DNA of 64,000 nucleotides, from assembly GCF_000263715.2 (NCBI RefSeq), contig NZ_CM001514.1:4219674-4283673 (forward strand), given 5' to 3'. A program made the position numbers and the translations under genes. The stretch comes from Pseudomonas synxantha BG33R (GTDB taxonomy: Bacteria; Pseudomonadota; Gammaproteobacteria; Pseudomonadales; Pseudomonadaceae). Shown one piece after another: positions 1 through 6,637 of this stretch (position 1 is the stretch's first letter; the number at the start of each line of letters is the position of its first letter). The notes beneath the pieces were generated by a model. It was not told the origin of the DNA and did not search any database. It saw only the letters and a list, made by a program, of their open reading frames with translations.

Positions 1-57
1 GAAAACCCCAAACGATCACGCAGCGCCTGAAGGCAAAATCCGATTCCCCTGCCGCAC

Positions 58-333
58 CTTGCTCCATTGCCTACGCGTGCGTCAGAATCCGCCGGCTTGT
101 GCGCTGAGGTGGCCGTCTCTAAGGTGGCTCGGTCGCTGAATTGTTCAGTGATCGGGTTTAGTAGCCTGAGCTTGGGTATCGATAAGTGCATGAGTTTCAC
201 CAATCAGACGGTGTCTGTGCTTGATGGTGGCTGTGCGTAGGGCGTCTTCGGGCGCGCCGGCTTTAGATATCCACCGGTCTACTAACCTGCGTACAGCTGC
301 CACCCACTGTTTAGTAGCGGAAAGGTGGTGGCC
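58..333 (+). ncRNA. Structured leader RNA candidate, copy 1, upstream of DUF6124-type gene
   Basis: This non-coding stretch is repeated at 22561-22837, again just upstream of a paralogous gene. A long stem can be drawn from GGTGGC-TGT-GCGTAGG (227-242) to CCTGCGT-ACA-GCCACC (about 286-303), capped by GCGTC-TTCG-GGCGC. A second hairpin is TCGCTGA/TCAGTGA near 132-152. In the other copy the stem pairs U-G become C-G at two places, which keeps the pairing. TTTAGTAG occurs at 157-164 and 310-317, and its complement CTACTAA lies unpaired at 279-285, so two alternative helices are possible. The family is not one I can name. Confidence 0.65.
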
Positions 334-352
334 TCACTCTGGATGTCTACTC

Positions 353-586
353 ATGTCAAAAGCAGATTCAACAACGCTTTTCGCCGTTGCCCCCAACGCC
401 AGCAACGAAACCCTCATCACCAACAGCTATGAAACCTTCACCAGCGTCAGCACCCTGCTGCTCGACCTGTCCGAAGACCTCAACGGCAAACACCGCGACA
501 TCGCCCTCGCCATCCACCAACTGAGCGAACTGGGCGTACTGCTTACCGCCAGACTCCTCGACCGCGAAGTGCCGTGCCCTGGCTGA
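353..586 (+). CDS. DUF6124-type small protein, copy 1
   Basis: This 77-aa protein contains the block NSYETFTSVSTLLLDLSEDL followed by a helix with ALAIHQLSELGVLL. The same blocks occur in the product of 22858-23163, so the two are paralogues. I recall such proteins as a Pseudomonas family (DUF3077/DUF6124) of unknown function. No signal peptide or membrane segment is visible. An ATG at 353 was chosen because alignment with the paralogue starts there; an upstream in-frame reading at 221-352 would run through the conserved leader RNA and is unlikely to be translated. The 20 bases before the ATG hold no strong ribosome binding site, which fits control by the leader. Confidence 0.65.
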   Translation: MSKADSTTLFAVAPNASNETLITNSYETFTSVSTLLLDLSEDLNGKHRDIALAIHQLSELGVLLTARLLDREVPCPG

Positions 587-596
587 TGATCAGTTC

Positions 597-712
597 TTCA
601 ATTCATTAGGCCGATGACTCGCCGCGTCGTTGTAAGCCATATACAACGACTCGGCGATTTGGCGCTTGATGACTTTGGTGGATTCAGCCTCGGCACAAAA
701 CCCTCTGCGATG
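597..712 (-). pseudogene. Relic of a 4297-4530-type gene
   Basis: Read on the minus strand, this stretch encodes ESTKVIKRQIAESLYMAYND and then AASHRPNE. That matches EATKAIKSQIAESLYVAYDD and AASNRAGE at the C-terminus of the intact gene at 4297-4530. The upstream EGFV motif of that gene is also present but in another frame, so there is a frameshift. The first half of the gene is missing. It lies tail-to-tail with the DUF6124-type gene. The relic shows that a second copy of this small gene once stood here. Confidence 0.6.
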
Positions 713-833
713 ACGAGAGCGGCGACTGCTTTCGGCCCAGAGTGTGTAAATACTTAGCAGAAACGTGCGGCACTAAGGTAAAGCTAGTCTGTAGGGCTCA
801 AACCGAAGGGATGCCGTCGAATGACGGGATATT

Positions 834-1106
834 CTAGAACCAGTGTGCGTGCATTTTCGAAAGAAATTCAGGGGTAATCGGCAGACTGGATGCTGAACCG
901 ATGACCGAGTCGATCCCGCACTTCGGACACAGAGCGGTGCTATCTAGATCAACCCACTCAGTGATTTCTGAGGGCGAAAACACACCTAAGCAGTAAAAAC
1001 AGCCACAGTGATCGCTTCCTTCAATTTGAGTACGGTGATTTGTAGAAAATAGGTGCGCTGAAATCACATCCATGGGCAGGTCCTTAAGCTCCAAATTTAC
1101 TAGCAT
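834..1106 (-). CDS. Small Cys-rich cytoplasmic protein
   Basis: The 90-aa product has the cysteine pattern HCGCFYC near residues 33-39 and CPKCGIDSVIG near residues 60-70. Two Cys pairs of this kind normally bind zinc. The block between them (SPSEITEWVD) and the GIDSVIG motif recur in small proteins annotated only as cytoplasmic protein in many proteobacteria, from memory. No membrane segment is seen. It stands alone between a gene relic and a transposase relic. The function is unknown; nucleic-acid binding is possible but not shown. Confidence 0.6.
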   Translation of the reverse strand: MLVNLELKDLPMDVISAHLFSTNHRTQIEGSDHCGCFYCLGVFSPSEITEWVDLDSTALCPKCGIDSVIGSASSLPITPEFLSKMHAHWF

Positions 1107-1183
1107 TACTTTCTTGCATCAGAGTACATCAAGAGTCTTCCAACGTTGCTACGATTGCCCAAAGTGATAACGGAGGATTGCCT

Positions 1184-1485
1184 ATGAAACGTTTCATCCA
1201 AGGTGACTATCGCGGACAAAGCACCCTGCTTCCCGAAGCCTTGACGACTACGTCAGTGATACCAATCCGGTTCGCGTAGTCGACGTCTTTGTCGACGAAC
1301 TCGACTTAGTCAATTTGGGGTTTGATAGCGCTATTCCTGCTGATACAGGCCGACCTGGTTATCACCCTGCGATCCTGCTGAAGATCTACATCTACGGCTA
1401 TCTCAACCGAATTCAGTCGAGCCGGCGCTTGGAGCGAGAAGCCCAGCGTAACGTTGAATTGATGTGGCTGACCGGGCGTTTGATT
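1184..1485 (+). pseudogene. IS1182-like transposase remnant, frameshifted and truncated
   Basis: The reading starts MKRFIQGDYRGQSTLLPEA, which is the N-terminus of IS1182-family transposases, after a good ribosome binding site (GGAGG at 1172). After about 19 codons a one-base shift is needed near 1240 to continue with LDDYVSDTNPVRVVDVFVDE and later YHPAILLKIYIYGYLNR and ELMWLTGRL. The match stops at about 1485, where a palindromic repeat begins. Roughly the first 100 residues of a transposase of several hundred are left. No catalytic DDE residues remain, so it cannot be active. Confidence 0.75.
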
Positions 1486-1492
1486 CCAATCG

Positions 1493-1538
1493 AAAAGGGG
1501 ACGGATTTATTTTCCTAGAAATAAATCCGTCCCCTTTT
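1493..1538. repeat. Perfect 20-bp palindromic repeat (GGGACGGATTTATTT type)
   Basis: The left arm AAAAGGGGACGGATTTATTT (1493-1512) is perfectly complementary to the right arm (1519-1538), with a six-base loop TCCTAG. A degenerate relative lies at 20709-20754. Such GGGACGGATTTATTT sequences are, from memory, common interspersed elements in Pseudomonas and often border small transposase genes. This copy sits exactly at the break of the transposase remnant, so it may mark the deletion or insertion point. It could also stop transcription from either side. Confidence 0.7.
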
Positions 1539-1573
1539 CCACTCTTTTAGACAAGCAGAAACAAGTATTCAGC

Positions 1574-2032
1574 TTACTGTCTGTGACGTGCAACCCGCAG
1601 CAGTCGGCCGCTGAGGCGCAGGCCGTCACGCATATTCAACCCCATTAATGCGAGATTGGTGGCCCCTGCGATCAGTTCGATTACCTGTACGAGGTAAAAA
1701 CGCGTATCGAAGCTTCCCGCCGACGCCCATTGGTTAAGCACAATGGCGCACGGCATCAGAACCAGCAGGCCATTGGCGGCAATGAATGGCATACGTTTCT
1801 TCTTCAAAGCGACCAGTCGTCCTTGTCGTTTCCGACTCATTAGCACTCCACTTGCACCGGTCGCAATCATTGTCGGTACCAGTATCCAAAGCCCGGGACT
1901 CACGATCAGGTGCTTGAGTGAGGCTATCGAATGTCCGGATCCGATGAGCTCGACAAAAATAGTCGACAGAAAAAAGGTGGCGATGCACATCAGTGCAAGC
2001 GTGCTGGAGATCAGATGTAATCGTCTAAGCAT
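1574..2032 (-). CDS. Four-helix integral membrane protein of unknown function
   Basis: The 152-aa product has four hydrophobic stretches: residues about 7-32, 45-67, 83-105 and 118-137. Between helices 2 and 3 lies a basic loop (SRKRQGRLVALKKKR), which predicts a cytosolic side there. No catalytic motif is recognised. It lies 32 bases downstream of the ABM-domain gene on the same strand, so both are probably one transcript read from the MarR-type operator region. Small membrane proteins beside MarR and ABM genes may take part in stress or redox defence, but that is inference only. Confidence 0.7.
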   Translation of the reverse strand: MLRRLHLISSTLALMCIATFFLSTIFVELIGSGHSIASLKHLIVSPGLWILVPTMIATGASGVLMSRKRQGRLVALKKKRMPFIAANGLLVLMPCAIVLNQWASAGSFDTRFYLVQVIELIAGATNLALMGLNMRDGLRLSGRLLRVARHRQ

Positions 2033-2064
2033 TTATCTAATACCGTCAGACAGTTAGTTAATAC

Positions 2065-2433
2065 TCAGGCCGTGCAGATGTTCGACACCGCTACCTTGGT
2101 GAACAGATGCGGCATGGCCAAGGCACTTGAGGGATACCGCGCCAAGGCATTGGTGAATTCTGGATGATTGAAAGCATCGCGAAACCGCTCTACCGATTCC
2201 CATACGGCGTAATTCAAGAACATGTTGCTGCCACCGATGGCCTGATGGAGCTGCGTGGAGATGAAACCGGCACGTTGTTTCATCCAGTTGGCATCCAGCT
2301 CCCATGCGCAAAGGAGGTCAGGTATATCGTCTGCGTCGACAGTGAAGAGGTTGATCAATACCACTGGAGCTTCGCTGCAATGCAGCTGCTGAGTGATGGG
2401 CACGATCGGATCAAGGGGGCGAATAGAAAGCAT
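2065..2433 (-). CDS. Antibiotic biosynthesis monooxygenase (ABM) fold protein
   Basis: The 122-aa product resembles the dimeric ferredoxin-like ABM family. Typical blocks are VVLINLFTVDADDIPDLLCAW near residues 24-44, AGFISTQLHQAI and FLNYAVWESVERFRDAF. Proteins of this family act on quinones, haem or aromatic compounds or are simply small redox enzymes; the substrate here cannot be told. A GAGG motif precedes the ATG by about six bases. The gene is divergent from a MarR regulator and leads a two-gene unit with the membrane protein at 1574-2032. Confidence 0.65.
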   Translation of the reverse strand: MLSIRPLDPIVPITQQLHCSEAPVVLINLFTVDADDIPDLLCAWELDANWMKQRAGFISTQLHQAIGGSNMFLNYAVWESVERFRDAFNHPEFTNALARYPSSALAMPHLFTKVAVSNICTA

Positions 2434-2446
2434 GGCGACCTCTATA

Positions 2447-2464
2447 TTGTAATCATGATGACAA
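2447..2464. promoter_or_regulatory. MarR operator candidate 1
   Basis: TTGTAATCATGATGACAA is an 18-bp near-palindrome with one mismatched pair. It lies 14 bases upstream of the ABM gene start and in the divergent region with the MarR gene. It shares the core ATCATG and the outer TTG/CAA with the palindrome at 2495-2512. Confidence 0.6.
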
Positions 2465-2494
2465 TTTGGTTTTCAAGTTCCAAACCTACTGCGA

Positions 2495-2512
2495 TTGACA
2501 TCATGGTGTCAA
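2495..2512. promoter_or_regulatory. MarR operator candidate 2
   Basis: TTGACATCATGGTGTCAA is an 18-bp near-palindrome with one mismatched pair, exactly 48 bases from the first. It ends 18 bases before the MarR start codon, so binding would block its own transcript. Confidence 0.6.
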
Positions 2513-2530
2513 CGTGGAAGGATTCGCGCC

Positions 2531-2995
2531 ATGAAAAAGACAAACTACACCCCCCCAGGACGCGCCATGAGCGATCTGGTTCTTGAGATCTTTCGAGCAA
2601 GTGCGCGTCTGCTTACTGCAGGCGATCGACTCGTCGCAGAGCTAGGTCTGACAAGCGCCCGCTGGCAACTACTGGGTACTATTGTGTACGCCGAACGAGC
2701 ACAACCGGTTTCATGGATTGCTCGCGACATGGGGGCAAATCGGCAAAACGTTCAGCGGATCGTTAACGATCTGGTGAAGGATGGACTGCTGGAGTTTCAG
2801 CCGAACCCGCACCACCGCAGGGCGCAGTTGGTTGTCCTGACTGACGCTGGAAGAGAAGCATTCGATCTGGCGATGAATCTTCAGACGCCCTGGATTAATG
2901 AGCTGGCGGAGGGGTTGGACATCGATGCTATCCAGACTACCCATCAGGTTCTAAACCACCTGCGCAATAGGCTTGAGGAAGACCAGGCCGACTGA
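2531..2995 (+). CDS. MarR-family transcriptional regulator
   Basis: The 154-aa product has the MarR winged-helix layout: LGLTSARWQLLGTIVYAE, then PVSWIARDMGANRQNVQRIV as the recognition helix region, then a wing with NPHHRRAQLVVLTDAGR. The last part is the usual dimerisation helix. The ATG at 2531 follows AAGGA by eight bases and is preferred over an upstream in-frame codon at 2495 that would overlap the operator palindrome. It is divergent from the ABM/membrane-protein pair, and two matching palindromes fill the space between them. It probably represses itself and the pair until a ligand binds. Confidence 0.85.
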   Translation: MKKTNYTPPGRAMSDLVLEIFRASARLLTAGDRLVAELGLTSARWQLLGTIVYAERAQPVSWIARDMGANRQNVQRIVNDLVKDGLLEFQPNPHHRRAQLVVLTDAGREAFDLAMNLQTPWINELAEGLDIDAIQTTHQVLNHLRNRLEEDQAD

Positions 2996-3160
2996 CCCGG
3001 CCAGCCCCGGCATAATCGAGCTTGTCAAAAGCTCAGGCAACAAAAGACCGGATCAGCTTGTAAACGGTGCTCACGGACGTCCGCTTCTGGTCGATATCAG
3101 CCGGTCACGAGGGGCAGCCCTCGGCCAAAGGCAGGCATCCGGACAGCCTGATTCCCAGGG

Positions 3161-3676
3161 TTAAACCCCCGGTATCTGATACACAACCGAATCATATTTC
3201 TCCGCCATCTGCCTCTCGATGACCACTCCCCCCAAAGCTTCGGCAATACGTCGACTCGCACGATTCTGCGTCGCAACAGGGTAGATAAAGTACTTTGCCA
3301 CCACCCACTGGCTAGCCCACTGAACAACCGCCCGCACCGCTTCACCACCAAACCCCAACCCATGTTTATCTTCACGGATCCAGATACCCAACTCCGGTAT
3401 TTCACTGCCGGTATGGTGCAACCCAACCAAGCCGGCAAAACGAGCATTCCCCCGCTCCCTGACCGTGAACACGATGTCGCTGCCATCCGCTATCGCAGGC
3501 AGCCACTGCCCCCAGACGTGCGCGTACTCTTCCAGTGAGGCAGGCGGTTCCCAGGACATGTAGCGAGTCAGAGACGCGGTGATACAAGCGAAGGACTCAA
3601 CAGCGTCCTGCTCACAGAAGGGCTCGATACTCAGGCGTTGCGAGAGAATGCGGATTGGGTGGGTGTCCACTGGCAT
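3161..3676 (-). CDS. GNAT N-acetyltransferase (RimJ/RimL-like)
   Basis: The 171-aa product begins near ILSQRLSIEPFCEQDAVE, the usual strand 1 of RimJ-like acetyltransferases. It carries the acetyl-CoA pyrophosphate loop in the EDKHGLGFGGEAV region (about residues 103-115) and the terminal NRASRRIAEALGG motif. The start at 3676 has AGGAAGGA upstream; a longer reading would extend 44 residues with no ribosome binding site. It is divergent from another GNAT gene at 3796. The acceptor is unknown: a ribosomal protein, drug or small metabolite are all possible. Confidence 0.8.
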   Translation of the reverse strand: MPVDTHPIRILSQRLSIEPFCEQDAVESFACITASLTRYMSWEPPASLEEYAHVWGQWLPAIADGSDIVFTVRERGNARFAGLVGLHHTGSEIPELGIWIREDKHGLGFGGEAVRAVVQWASQWVVAKYFIYPVATQNRASRRIAEALGGVVIERQMAEKYDSVVYQIPGV

Positions 3677-3795
3677 TGCAATTTCCTTCCTGGGGGCCGT
3701 TACTCCATTTATGCCGTGAACATACCATGCGGGTCGCTTCATCAGTATCCGGCTCCCTATACTGGGCCCCCAGGATGGTAGTTGGAGCACACAAT

Positions 3796-4290
3796 ATGCC
3801 CGTCGCACCCAATCAAAACTCCCCCATCATTTTGGTCCCGGTTCAACAAAGCGACTTGGATAATCTGGTAGCCATTCGAATCGAGGCCATGCGCGAAAGT
3901 CTGGAGCGTGTTGGGCGGTTTGATCCGGTCCGTGCGCGGGAGCGGTTTCTTGGCGGCTTTGAAGCTCGCAATACACGCTACATCGAGGCAGCTGGAGAGC
4001 GGGTGGGTTTCGTAGTGGTCAAACATCACCCCAATGAACTCTTGCTCGACCACTTGTATGTAAGGCCGAGCGCGCAAGGGTCAGGGGTAGGGTCTGCTGT
4101 TCTCACTCAGGTTTTCAAAGAGGCGGATGCGGCGGCGCTTCCTTTAAAAGTGGGTGCTCTCAAGGAAAGCGCTTCGAATCGCTTTTATACCCGCCATGGC
4201 TTCCAGTTCATCGAAAGCAGTGAATTCGACAATTATTATGTTCGTCAGCCTATTCCGGCGATTGGCGCTCATTCCGGAACCATGGGCTGA
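3796..4290 (+). CDS. GNAT N-acetyltransferase
   Basis: The 164-aa product contains LLLDHLYVRPSAQGSGVGSA, the strand 4 and acetyl-CoA loop (Q/RxxGxG/A) of GNAT enzymes, and the C-terminal ASNRFYTRHGFQF motif in which the Tyr usually acts as general acid. The ATG at 3796 has GGAG eight bases upstream; an in-frame ATG at 3775 is possible. It is one of three GNAT genes within 2.1 kb, with no sign that they are recent duplicates of each other. The acceptor is unknown. Confidence 0.8.
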   Translation: MPVAPNQNSPIILVPVQQSDLDNLVAIRIEAMRESLERVGRFDPVRARERFLGGFEARNTRYIEAAGERVGFVVVKHHPNELLLDHLYVRPSAQGSGVGSAVLTQVFKEADAAALPLKVGALKESASNRFYTRHGFQFIESSEFDNYYVRQPIPAIGAHSGTMG

Positions 4291-4296
4291 CGTGCA

Positions 4297-4530
4297 CTAG
4301 CCCTTCAGTTCACCAGCCCGATTGCTCGCCGCGTCGTCATACGCCACGTACAGCGACTCTGCAATTTGGCTTTTGATCGCCTTGGTGGCCTCCAGCCCCA
4401 GCACAAAACCCTCGGCTTTACCGCCAGCGCGGTTAAGTTCTTCATGGGTGGAGGCGCCAGTAATGGCGTCAAGCAGCTTGGCGGCGTGGGGGCCGACGCC
4501 TTTGGGGAGGGAGATCTGGTCGATGGACAT
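4297..4530 (-). CDS. Small Pseudomonas protein of unknown function
   Basis: The 77-aa product reads as one helical, soluble domain beginning SIDQISLPKGVGPHAAKLLD and ending with AIKSQIAESLYVAYDDAASN. No known motif is recognised. A frameshifted copy of its 3' half lies at 597-712, next to a DUF6124-type gene. A short DDAA-coding similarity near 23180-23225 lies beside the other DUF6124-type gene. This suggests a mobile or paired gene set, although here it stands seven bases from a GNAT stop codon, tail-to-tail. Confidence 0.6.
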   Translation of the reverse strand: MSIDQISLPKGVGPHAAKLLDAITGASTHEELNRAGGKAEGFVLGLEATKAIKSQIAESLYVAYDDAASNRAGELKG

Positions 4531-4690
4531 TATCGCTACCTTGAAAAATGGAGTTCGGGAGCGAGTGGAACCACTGCCGGGGCTGGCATGGTAGACCTGT
4601 TTGCCATGAAAGGGGTCGCTTTACGCGCAGCGGCGCTATTCTTTGCGGCTACGCAGTGAGGTGGGGCCATTGATCAATCTGGAGGGGCTT

Positions 4691-5233
4691 ATGGAGTATT
4701 GCGTTGAGGGCTACTGCCTTCGGCCTTTGTCACGTGACGATTTCGAGAAGGTCAGCCGTTACGAACGCGTCAACCGCAGGCATCTGCAACCCTGGGAGCC
4801 GCTCAGGGACGAGGAATACTTCACCACTGGCAACGCCAGGGCCAGGGTCGAGCAGCAGGTAAACAATATGCACGCTGGCAACGCTCTGTGTTTCCTCTTG
4901 CTTGAACCCAAGAGCGGAGAGGTTCTAGCGCGGTGTAACTACACGAACATTGTGAGGGGCGTTTTTCAGGCCTGTCATCTCGGCTTCTCATTGGCGGAAT
5001 CTGCCCAGGGTCGCGGCTTGATGAAAAAAACACTTCAGGTCACCAACCGTCACTGTTTTGAGCAACTGGGCCTTCACCGGATCATGGCCAATCATTTACC
5101 CCGCAATGTGCGAAGTGAGCGCCTTCTGGAGTCGCTGGGGTTTGAAAAGGAAGGACATGCGCGAGCCTATCTGAAGATTGCTGGCGTTTGGGAGGACCAT
5201 ACGTTGAGGTCGTTGATCAACTCTGAAGAATAA
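4691..5233 (+). CDS. RimJ-type GNAT N-acetyltransferase
   Basis: The 180-aa product follows the ribosomal-protein alanine acetyltransferase pattern: [15 protein letters not shown], then [19 protein letters not shown], then [20 protein letters not shown] for the acetyl-CoA loop, and [20 protein letters not shown] followed by LGF. The HLQPWEP block is typical of RimJ/RimL. The start at 4691 follows GGAGG closely. Its sequence fits N-terminal acetylation of a protein better than drug modification, but the target is not known. Confidence 0.85.
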   Translation: MEYCVEGYCLRPLSRDDFEKVSRYERVNRRHLQPWEPLRDEEYFTTGNARARVEQQVNNMHAGNALCFLLLEPKSGEVLARCNYTNIVRGVFQACHLGFSLAESAQGRGLMKKTLQVTNRHCFEQLGLHRIMANHLPRNVRSERLLESLGFEKEGHARAYLKIAGVWEDHTLRSLINSEE

Positions 5234-5265
5234 GCGCACCACCCACCCTACTCAGGAAAAAGCTG

Positions 5266-5520
5266 ATGTCTACCGAGCCCCTCTGCCTGGTTTTTGTCCC
5301 CGCCCTTGCCGCCGTGCTGACGGCCGCCGAATCGAAAAAAGGCGCCCCCCTAAACGAAGTCGAAGTCTGCGATCTCCGCGACCAGGCCACTTGCATTGCG
5401 GTAACCTTCTCCACCGCGTTGGCGATGGAACAAGAACGGGGTTACCCGGATATCGTTGCCGAGGACTGCTGGAATGAGTGGCAACGCTTGCGTACCGCGC
5501 TTCAATCGCGCCCGCTCTGA
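5266..5520 (+). CDS. Small hypothetical protein
   Basis: The 84-aa product starts with LCLVFVPALAAVLTAAESKKGAPL, then VEVCDLRDQATCIAVTFSTA and a GYPDIVAEDCWNEWQRL helix. The first hydrophobic part is short and followed by a soluble region. No family is recognised. It lies 32 bases after the GNAT gene in the same direction and may share its transcript. Codon use looks like that of neighbouring real genes, which is the main reason for calling it. Confidence 0.5.
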   Translation: MSTEPLCLVFVPALAAVLTAAESKKGAPLNEVEVCDLRDQATCIAVTFSTALAMEQERGYPDIVAEDCWNEWQRLRTALQSRPL

Positions 5521-5589
5521 TCAGCATAGGTATCCAGACAACTCTGTAGCGCTCAACGGCAACCACGATGCGAAGCGAGCCGCTCTTGA

Positions 5590-5880
5590 TCTTGATCTGC
5601 TTTTGATCTTGATCTCAGGCGCCCCGTTAAACCACGCTGGCCGAACGCAGGCTTGAATTCGTGGGTAACCCGGCAGGACGCCGGGTTAGCCGCCCCGCGC
5701 CATGGATGGCGCGTGGCGGCGGCCCACGGATTCAAGACTGTGTTCGGGCACACCGAGCCTAAGCGAGGTGCCGAGTGGTGGGGCAAGAGCGTTTTGCTTA
5801 CTTTTGCCTGGGCCGGCATTCCGGCTTTTCAAAAGTGAGCCGCCGTCAGGGCGGAACCCTAGGTGGCCGTTACCGCAGGA
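5590..5880. repeat. Long non-coding interspersed repeat typical of Pseudomonas
   Basis: This stretch holds several hairpins, including AACCCGGC-AGGAC-GCCGGGTT near 5668-5689 and a GCGCCATGGATGGCGC palindrome near 5697. It contains the phrases GAGCCTAAGCGAGGTGCCG and GCTTACTTTTGCCTGGGCCG. From memory, this text recurs many times in P. fluorescens-group genomes as an intergenic repeat about 300 bases long. Short open frames within it have no ribosome binding site and should not be called genes. Together with the following REP array it fills the 740-base gap between 5520 and 6262. Confidence 0.55.
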
Positions 5881-5916
5881 ATGGATATGTACACGGTATA
5901 GCTGTGTCGCCTATAA

Positions 5917-6165
5917 GGCCGCCTTCGCGAGCAAGCCCGCTCCCACAGTTTGATTGCGGGGTGTCCGGTAGATTGGCGTCGGCTGGCAGGCCGCCATCGC
6001 AGGCAAGCCAGCTCCCACAGTTGATCGTGGGGGGTCAGGTAGATTGGCGTCGGCTGGCAGGCCGTCTTCGCAGGCAAGCCAGCTCCCACATTTGGATTTC
6101 GGAGCGTCAGATGGATATGCGCCGGCTGTCAGGCCGTCACGGGAGCAAGCTCCCTCGCCACAGAT
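5917..6165. repeat. Tandem REP array, four units at ~72-bp period
   Basis: Four units begin with GGCC at 5917, 5989, 6060 and 6132, so the period is 72, 71 and 72 bases. Each has the REP-like core GCAGGCAAGCCAGCTCCCACA or a close variant. The linkers are also related (GTAGATTGGCGTCGGCTGGCA occurs twice), so this is a tandem duplication of REP plus spacer. There are no cas genes, and the unit structure is not that of a CRISPR. Confidence 0.75.
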
Positions 6166-6261
6166 TTAGCGTCGTGCCGAAGTTGCGTAGATACCTATGC
6201 TCTGATCAGCCTATCGGCTGACGCCCCACCCCACTCCCAGGATTCACGGACCTCCTTTTTT

Positions 6262-6627
6262 ATGCCGCCTGCCACACGCGACCACGCCCGTATCGAACGC
6301 CGTCTCATTGCAGCCCTGACCGACGCCTGCGAGATCGCAAAGGTCGAAATCCCGGGCTTCGACTGGTTGACCCACACCGTCGACTACCGCGCCTTCCCCC
6401 AAAGCCTGCGGGTGATCTGGGTGTTCGACAGTGTCGCGAGCAAGGCTCACGCCCTCGCGACCGGCGCGGACGCCCGTATGCGCGAGCTGACTACCGCCGC
6501 GCTGGTTGACGCTGACGTGCACGTCCCGAATGTCGCCCGCTGCGTCAGTTTCGACTCCGAAGAGGAATGCCACCTTCGGCATGGCGGCGATTGGCGTCGA
6601 CGATTAGCCAATCTACGGGCGATCTGA
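6262..6627 (+). CDS. Conserved hypothetical protein
   Basis: The 121-aa product begins MPPATRDHARIERRLIAALT and contains FDWLTHTVDYRAFPQSLRVI near residues 33-52, followed by WVFDSVASKAHAL. It looks like a small soluble alpha/beta protein. I recall similar Pseudomonas proteins being labelled Fis-family regulators, but I see no Fis helix-turn-helix and would not use that name. It is tail-to-tail with the methyltransferase gene, 10 bases apart. There is no good ribosome binding site. Confidence 0.55.
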   Translation: MPPATRDHARIERRLIAALTDACEIAKVEIPGFDWLTHTVDYRAFPQSLRVIWVFDSVASKAHALATGADARMRELTTAALVDADVHVPNVARCVSFDSEEECHLRHGGDWRRRLANLRAI

Positions 6628-6637
6628 AGTCGATCTT

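Noticed and set aside
221..352. N-terminal extension of the first DUF6124-type protein
   Set aside because: The extension would translate the conserved structured leader, and the paralogue shows no such protein sequence.
5917..6165. Regular repeats at about 72 bases considered as a CRISPR array
   Set aside because: The linkers are related to each other rather than unique, the units are REP-like palindromes and no cas gene is present.
5653..6221. Several open frames in the repeat island
   Set aside because: They lie in interspersed and REP repeats, lack ribosome binding sites and change with the repeat units.
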